The notes beneath the pieces are model-generated. The model ran no database searches and was not told the DNA's origin. It saw only the letters and a list, made by a program, of their open reading frames with translations. This document shows, piece by piece, positions 59,284-64,000 of a DNA stretch of 64,000 bases. A program made the translations under genes and the position numbers. The stretch is from contig NW_023601433.1 of the NCBI RefSeq assembly GCF_014898055.3, positions 72,461,683 through 72,525,682 of the forward strand. Reading direction: 5' to 3'. The DNA is from Talpa occidentalis (lineage: Eukaryota > Chordata > Mammalia > Eulipotyphla > Talpidae). Each line of letters opens with the position of its first letter. Positions within the stretch are counted from its first letter, which is position 1.

Positions 59284-60479
59284 GTAGGATGGGGCTGATG
59301 CTAATGAGACATAGCTGCTTGCCTCAGTTTCCCTCTGGAACCTCTGAAACAAAACTCTTTGTTCCTGGGTGCCTCTGGCACTTTGGTATATCCCATGGAC
59401 CCTCTTCTCGGGAAAATGCCTTCAAAAGCATAGATAAAAAATATAGACTTTAAGGAGAAGCCAGTCATACTGAGTTACAGTTGTCAAAATATTGTTTTAA
59501 TCTAGAATGATCTATGTGCTTCTTTATTAATACACTAAATAATAACATCTCCTGGTGGTTCTGATAATTACTATAATTTCAAAGTGCTGAGGAGCATAAG
59601 AAATATGTCAAGATATCCATTATAATATGAAAATATCTGTGATTCCTCCAGGTGACTAAGTCACAGTTTCCATTAATATGTTGCAGTTTGTTGCCCACAG
59701 TCATGATTGCGGGAAATACGCAAGTTTCATTAAAGGTTAATGAAAATAAGAAAGGCGCTTTTTCTCGTTCAAGTTCAGGGTACTGCCATCGATACACGAA
59801 TCCCCTGAGAGTCCATGGCCTCAACCGCCATGGTCCCTCCATGGTCTTTTCATTTTTGTTTGGGCTTTATCCCACTTCGTCCTTGCGTCCCCTGCGCAGG
59901 AGGGACATTGCCAACTCCAGGGAAAAGGAAAGGAGAGTGGAGTGCAGGGCAGTCATTTCTTTAGTTTCTAAGCCATGGAGTAAGACCATAGACTCACACT
60001 GGTTCTCTCCAAAACCCAAGCCTTTACCTCCCAGGGCAGCTGTTTTCAAATTTTCATTGCCACAGACATTTCCTGAAGAGCTGGCTGTTCTACTTCTGAT
60101 CCGAGAGTCTGTTTTGTTTTGTTTTTTTAGCAAACACCTAAGTCGTTTGTGCAGGTGGAACTAACTACCTGAGCAACCCATCTCTTCCAGGGGAGAAGGC
60201 CATTCGTGCCCACGTGGAGAGGCTTAAATGAGATATGGGAACTCACTTCCCCCCAAACCTGTTGTCTCTGGTTAGGCAGAGTGGAGCCCAGAAAAAGCGC
60301 TAGGCTGGCAGTCTCAGCACTGCGTGATCCACGAGAGGCACAAAAATACCCTCCTCCAGGGCTCTGGAGTCCCCCGGGGCCTCGTCCTTGCTCCTCAGCA
60401 CAAACTGGCTCCCAGGATGTGGGTCACATTCCCCACCGCCCCCTCTGACCATGGCTGCGCGCCTTTGCTATCTTCCCAG
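59284..60479 (+). other. SEZ6L: SEZ6L intron 4
   Basis: This 1196 bp intron starts gtagga and ends tgctatcttcccag. I see no confident repeat apart from short AT-rich stretches, so most of it appears to be unique sequence. No RNA gene or second ORF with recognisable homology was seen. Confidence 0.92.
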
Positions 60480-60665
60480 CCTTCATGCTGAGCTGCAGCT
60501 TCCCGCACAGGCCCGACTTTGGCGATGTCACGGTGATGGACCTGCACTCGGGCGGGGCGGCCCACTTCCACTGCCAGCTGGGCTACGAGCTGCAGGGCGC
60601 CAAGACCCTGACGTGCATCAACGCCTCCAAGCCCCACTGGAGCAGCCGGGAGCCCATGTGCTCAG
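60480..60665 (+). CDS. SEZ6L: SEZ6L exon 5: Sushi (CCP/SCR) domain 1
   Basis: The 186 bp exon completes the Ala codon, then reads FMLSCSFPHRPDFGDV through to KPHWSSREPMCS. It encodes one complement control protein (Sushi) module. Four Cys are visible (in LSCSF, HFHCQ, LTCIN and PMCS), with the conserved G-Y-E-L and the Trp between Cys 3 and 4 (PHWSS). An Asn-Ala-Ser sequon lies in the third loop. The donor is gtacgc after TCAG, phase 1, ready for the CUB2 exon (APCGG in the family), which lies beyond the window. Sushi domains alternate with CUB domains in SEZ6 proteins and are related to those of complement regulators. Confidence 0.98.
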
Positions 60666-60804
60666 GTACGCTCAGCCCCTCCAGACCACACACAGCAGGC
60701 CCGACCCAGGGGAGGCCAGCCCCAGGGCCTTAGGACTGACTTTAGGGACAGGCCCTTAGCCCCGGGATAGAGCGCACCCAGCACGAAGGCCCGCGGCCAT
60801 TTCA

Positions 60805-61620
60805 ATTTTGTTTGGCTGTGGCAAAATACACAATACCAGAAAATATGCCATTGGTGACATTCAGTACTTTCACAGTGTTGTACAACTACCATCACTATTG
60901 CGTCCCAGCACATTGCTTTCAGCCCCAAGTCACTTCGAATAAGTCACTCCTTACTCTCCCCTCCCCCAACCCTTGGCAATTGTATTTCCTATGGTTGTCA
61001 TCATACAGTATGTCATCATTTGTGTCTGGCTGCTTTCATGGAGCATAATGTTTTCCACTTCATTCCTATTGTCACACGCATCATAACTTCATTCCTTTTT
61101 ATGACTGAATAATATTCCATCGTGTGTGGCCATATCACATTGCATTTGTTCATTCACTGATGGACACAAGGTGTTTCCACTTCTTGGTTATTATGAATAG
61201 TGCTTTTTTTCCCAAAGATTTATTTATTCATGCATACAAGAGCTGGGGTGTAGGCCAGAGGTGTAAGGGGTGAGAAGATTCATCAGAGACAGAGTGGGGA
61301 ACAAAACAGGCAGATCCACTGAAATACACTGCTGAGGGGAGCAGTGGGCGAGACAAGAGAGGTCTGCTGCACCATGTGGGTTGCTCCCTGGCCGGGGATC
61401 GAAATCGTGCTGCAAAGGCTGCGGACAGCTTCATAGTGCTGTGACTTAACCCCTTGCACCACCATAGTGCTGCTATGAACAGTTGCATGCAAGTTTTTGT
61501 GGGGACTCTTGTTTTCATTTCTCTTGGGTATATGCCAGATGTGGAATTACTGGGTCATATGGTAATTCTATGTTTAACTTTTTAAGGAATCATCAAACTA
61601 TTTCCCACAGTGGCTGCAGA
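60805..61620 (+). mobile_element. Old L1 3' UTR, split by a SINE
   Basis: Signatures in order: gtgttgtacaactaccatca, gcataatgttttccacttca, gaataatattccatcgtgtg, ttcactgatggacacaaggt, then after the SINE ctgctatgaacagttgcatg, tctcttgggtatatgccaga and aattactgggtcatatggta. It lies in intron 5, about 140 bp after exon 5. Confidence 0.92.
61205..61463 (-). mobile_element. tRNA-derived SINE, older subfamily B, inside an L1
   Basis: A reverse copy with tail ttttcccaaagatttattta first, B-subfamily body, and head ending ccccttgcaccacc. It is flanked by atagtgct at 61197-61204 and 61464-61471. The surrounding L1 3' sequence is continuous across the insertion (tatgaatagtgct to gctgctatgaac). Confidence 0.92.
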
Positions 61621-62119
61621 AGAATATAGGCTACTTTTATTAACTGAGTACTTACTATTTGCCAGTCTATGGACCATGTACAAGAAGAATATTGAGAATA
61701 TAAAACATAATTCCTGTCCGCTAGGCATTCATAGCCAGTGGAATCCAAAAAGGACAGCTGATGATAAGGTCTGAGGTCTGATTGTTATAGTATCAGTCCC
61801 CTGAGGCCCTTCAGAATTTTTCTTCTTTTCTTTATAACAAAGAAAAAAAATCAGACTGTATTTGCTCTTCACACCTTTCTTACGTTAATCTTTATCTATG
61901 TGTAAAATCAGAGAGGAATTAAACCTCAATTTATGCTAAGAAAGATGGATGGGGAGCCATGGCTGGTAAATTAAAGCCAAACAGAGCCATCAGTTGGCTT
62001 AATAAGGCAAGAAAGGGAAACAGAGGGGCAGCAAATGAGGGGGAGCTCAGGGAGAACAGACGTCCCCCGCCAGGGACAATGTCCTCCACCTCCTCTTCTC
62101 CAGAGTCATAGGGCAATAG

Positions 62120-62330
62120 TGCTGGATGCATTTTGAGCACCTACTTTGTGCCAAAGACTGAGCCAAACACTCTTCATCATTTCATTGATTGTTCATCACG
62201 GTCCCATAAGGAAAGTGGACTTCTCACCTTTTTATAGCGAGTGAACGCAAGACCCTGAAAGCTCCAGTGACTTGGCCTAGATTGACCAAGATAAATGGCA
62301 TAGGTGAGGCGTGAACGCTCATTTCAGGAC
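62120..62330 (-). mobile_element. MIR/L2-like repeat in intron 5
   Basis: Reads cattttgagcacctactttg, tgccaaagactgagccaaac, then ggtcccataaggaaagtgga and gaacgctcatttcaggacag. Confidence 0.65.
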
Positions 62331-62464
62331 AGGAAGGCAAACTGGATAAAGGAACATGGTGCTCTGTCCAAGGTTCTGAAAGAATCACAGCAAGTTCTTG
62401 AATTACCTCGTTTCATTCAGTTTTGATTCATTATAAAGCTGATGAGGGCAAAAATATTTATTCC

Positions 62465-62750
62465 TGTCTGGGGGCCTGTGTGGGGTGGCATGTACTCCCC
62501 AAGTCTGCCTGTGTTTTCTTCAGACGCTCTGCTTTCCTCCCACATTCCAAAGATGTGAGCATTAGGTTAAATGGTGTGTCTGTGTTGTCCCTGTAGGAGG
62601 GAGTGTAGGTGTGTGAGTGTCCCCTGCAAAAGAAGAGGCCCCTGCCCAGGGTTGGTTTCCATTTTGCACCCCCAGCTGCCAGGACAGGTGCTGGCCACCC
62701 ATGAATAAGTGAGCTGGAACTAGTTGGATGGAACATGAATGAATACAAAT
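62465..62750 (+). mobile_element. Ancient repeat resembling a vertebrate-wide retroposon 3' tail
   Basis: The run ctttcctcccacattccaaa followed by gatgtgagcattaggttaaa, a tgtccctgtagg-like spacer and ccagggttggtttccatttt matches the consensus of a widespread vertebrate retroposon tail (cctcccacagtccaaagacatgcaggtta in many species). The family name cannot be given with certainty. Confidence 0.6.
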
Positions 62751-63249
62751 TATTGTTGACTACTAGGAGTGTTGGGTCTTTCTTTAGAAGTTTGTTGATG
62801 TTTTGCAACCAGAACTATGTGCCATGAACTTACCTCTTATGGTAAAACTGACTTTGTTATAAACCTTTCTGCTTAAAGTTACAGTTTCCCAGAACCTATA
62901 AACAATGTTAAGTAAGAACTTACTGTACAGAGTTTCTTGGCAATGTCTTTGCTATAGATCACAGCAAAATCCTGAGCAGAGAAGAGGGTTCTATTCAATT
63001 GCAGTCATTCAATACATACTTAATGAGAATAAAATGTCACTAAGAATAAGAAAAATATATCTTCACATTTGTATGTCTCATCCCCATCCACAAATCACTT
63101 TTTTAAATTTCTTTATTAGATTTTTATAATGAAAGTAACATGGGTCTGGTAATGAAATTTTTTTAAAAAATACAAAGTATAGGTGATAGGAGCAGATCAC
63201 TTTTATATTCATGGTATAAATTGATCCTTGCAAAATAGTTCATTGAACT

Positions 63250-63830
63250 AGGTGTAGCAGAACAAGAACTTTTCTTCACTTAAATTATAGTGGGCATTTT
63301 TCTTTATCTCCAACTGTTCTTCGAGAACATGGTTTTTAGTAACCATATAAATAGGTATATTTATTTCACCAGGCATCGGTGAATGTACATTCATGTTATT
63401 TCTTATTTTTGGCCCTTAGAAATTGGTTCACAGTTCACAGTTGAGCAGTGAACACCCTCATCCATAAACTTTTGTGAAAAATTCCAAATCTTTTCTTAGG
63501 ATTAATTCCCCAGAAACTTAATTACTAGGTTAAAGTGTCTGAGCACATTTTCTAGATTTTTTACCAAATTACCCTTCTGAAAGGTCATAGCAATTTGCAT
63601 TTCAACCAGTCGTGAATGAGAGTGACCATTTCCCATCGCCTTGACCAGCTCCTGTTTTATTTCTGCTTTTTATCTTGGCCAATTATGTGGATGAAAATAG
63701 AAGGGAGTTTAGATTTGCATTTCTGTTATTATTAGGGAGGGTAACATTTTTTAGTGCCCACTTGGTACTAAAGCATTTCTTCTTTTGTGAAATGCCTGTT
63801 TATATCCTTCTTGATGCCATTTTATAAGCA
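63250..63830 (+). mobile_element. Old L1 3' UTR
   Basis: Contains aggattaattccccagaaac, agcaatttgcatttcaacca, tagatttgcatttctgttat and ttcttcttttgtgaaatgcc, characteristic of an old mammalian L1 3' end. No coding potential. Confidence 0.8.
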
Positions 63831-64000
63831 AAAATCAGGGTGCAGCCAGCACCATGGAGAAACCCATCAATCACAGTCATTCATTCCCTGCATGGGGTAT
63901 ACAAGGTGAGGGTCTAATCATGGAATGAGATCTCCTGTCAAACAGCAGGACAGGCCTCCTCCATGATCTCCCCCTTCCTGCCTGCAAAATGTTGGGAACC

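Larger units (their letters stand above)
60666..64000 (+). other. SEZ6L: SEZ6L intron 5 (5' part)
   Basis: The intron begins gtacgc and runs off the window; no CUB2 exon was found. It is largely old repeat: an L1 3' end at about 60805-61620 split by a SINE, an L2/MIR-type fragment at about 61630-61760, another at about 62120-62330, an ancient tail-like repeat at about 62465-62750, and a second L1 3' end at about 63250-63830. The last 170 bases are unique. Confidence 0.85.

Overview
This window is nuclear DNA from a placental mammal. It carries the 5' half of SEZ6L (seizure related 6 homolog like) on the + strand. Exons 2, 3, 4 and 5 can be placed to the base at 54784-55569, 56389-56522, 59091-59283 and 60480-60665. 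All have AG acceptors and GT donors, and the splice phases are compatible (1, 0, 1, 1). Exon 1 (start codon and most of the signal peptide) lies upstream of the window, and the CUB2-to-cytoplasmic-tail exons lie downstream. By comparison with the known mammalian gene, which has a very long first intron, the first 54.8 kb is read as intron 1. I found no second gene, no functional RNA gene and no coding pseudogene in it.

Organism: there are no primate Alu, rodent B1/B2, carnivore CAN-SINE, ruminant BovA/Bov-tA, pig PRE-1 or horse ERE elements. The active SINE here is a tRNA-derived element of about 250-290 bp whose head has pol III A and B boxes and whose tail is a TAAATAAATAAATCTT-type A/T-rich stretch. 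Twelve substantial copies and one old head fragment are present, in at least two subfamilies. This points to a laurasiatherian lineage with its own SINE. A horseshoe/leaf-nosed bat (Rhin-1-like) is my best guess, with pangolin as an alternative, but I cannot prove either from memory.

Layout: 1-54783 is intron 1. It is filled with old mammalian repeats (MIR, L2, old L1 3' ends, MER5-type hAT elements, MaLR LTRs), younger SINEs, one recent 5'-truncated L1 and several simple repeats, including a GGAA tract of about 35 units. Several unique AT-rich patches look like conserved non-coding elements. From 54784 to 60665, exons 2-5 encode the extracellular N-terminal variable region, CUB1 and the first Sushi domain. 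From 60666 to the end is intron 5, mostly old L1 with a SINE inside it.

No novel biological system is evident. The best leads are lineage-specific SINE biology (a head-only insertion with a perfect target duplication, a mosaic copy, a triple array, inverted copies flanking exons 2-3 and 4-5), a potential ETS-type GGAA microsatellite, a near-perfect palindrome, and candidate intron-1 enhancers.
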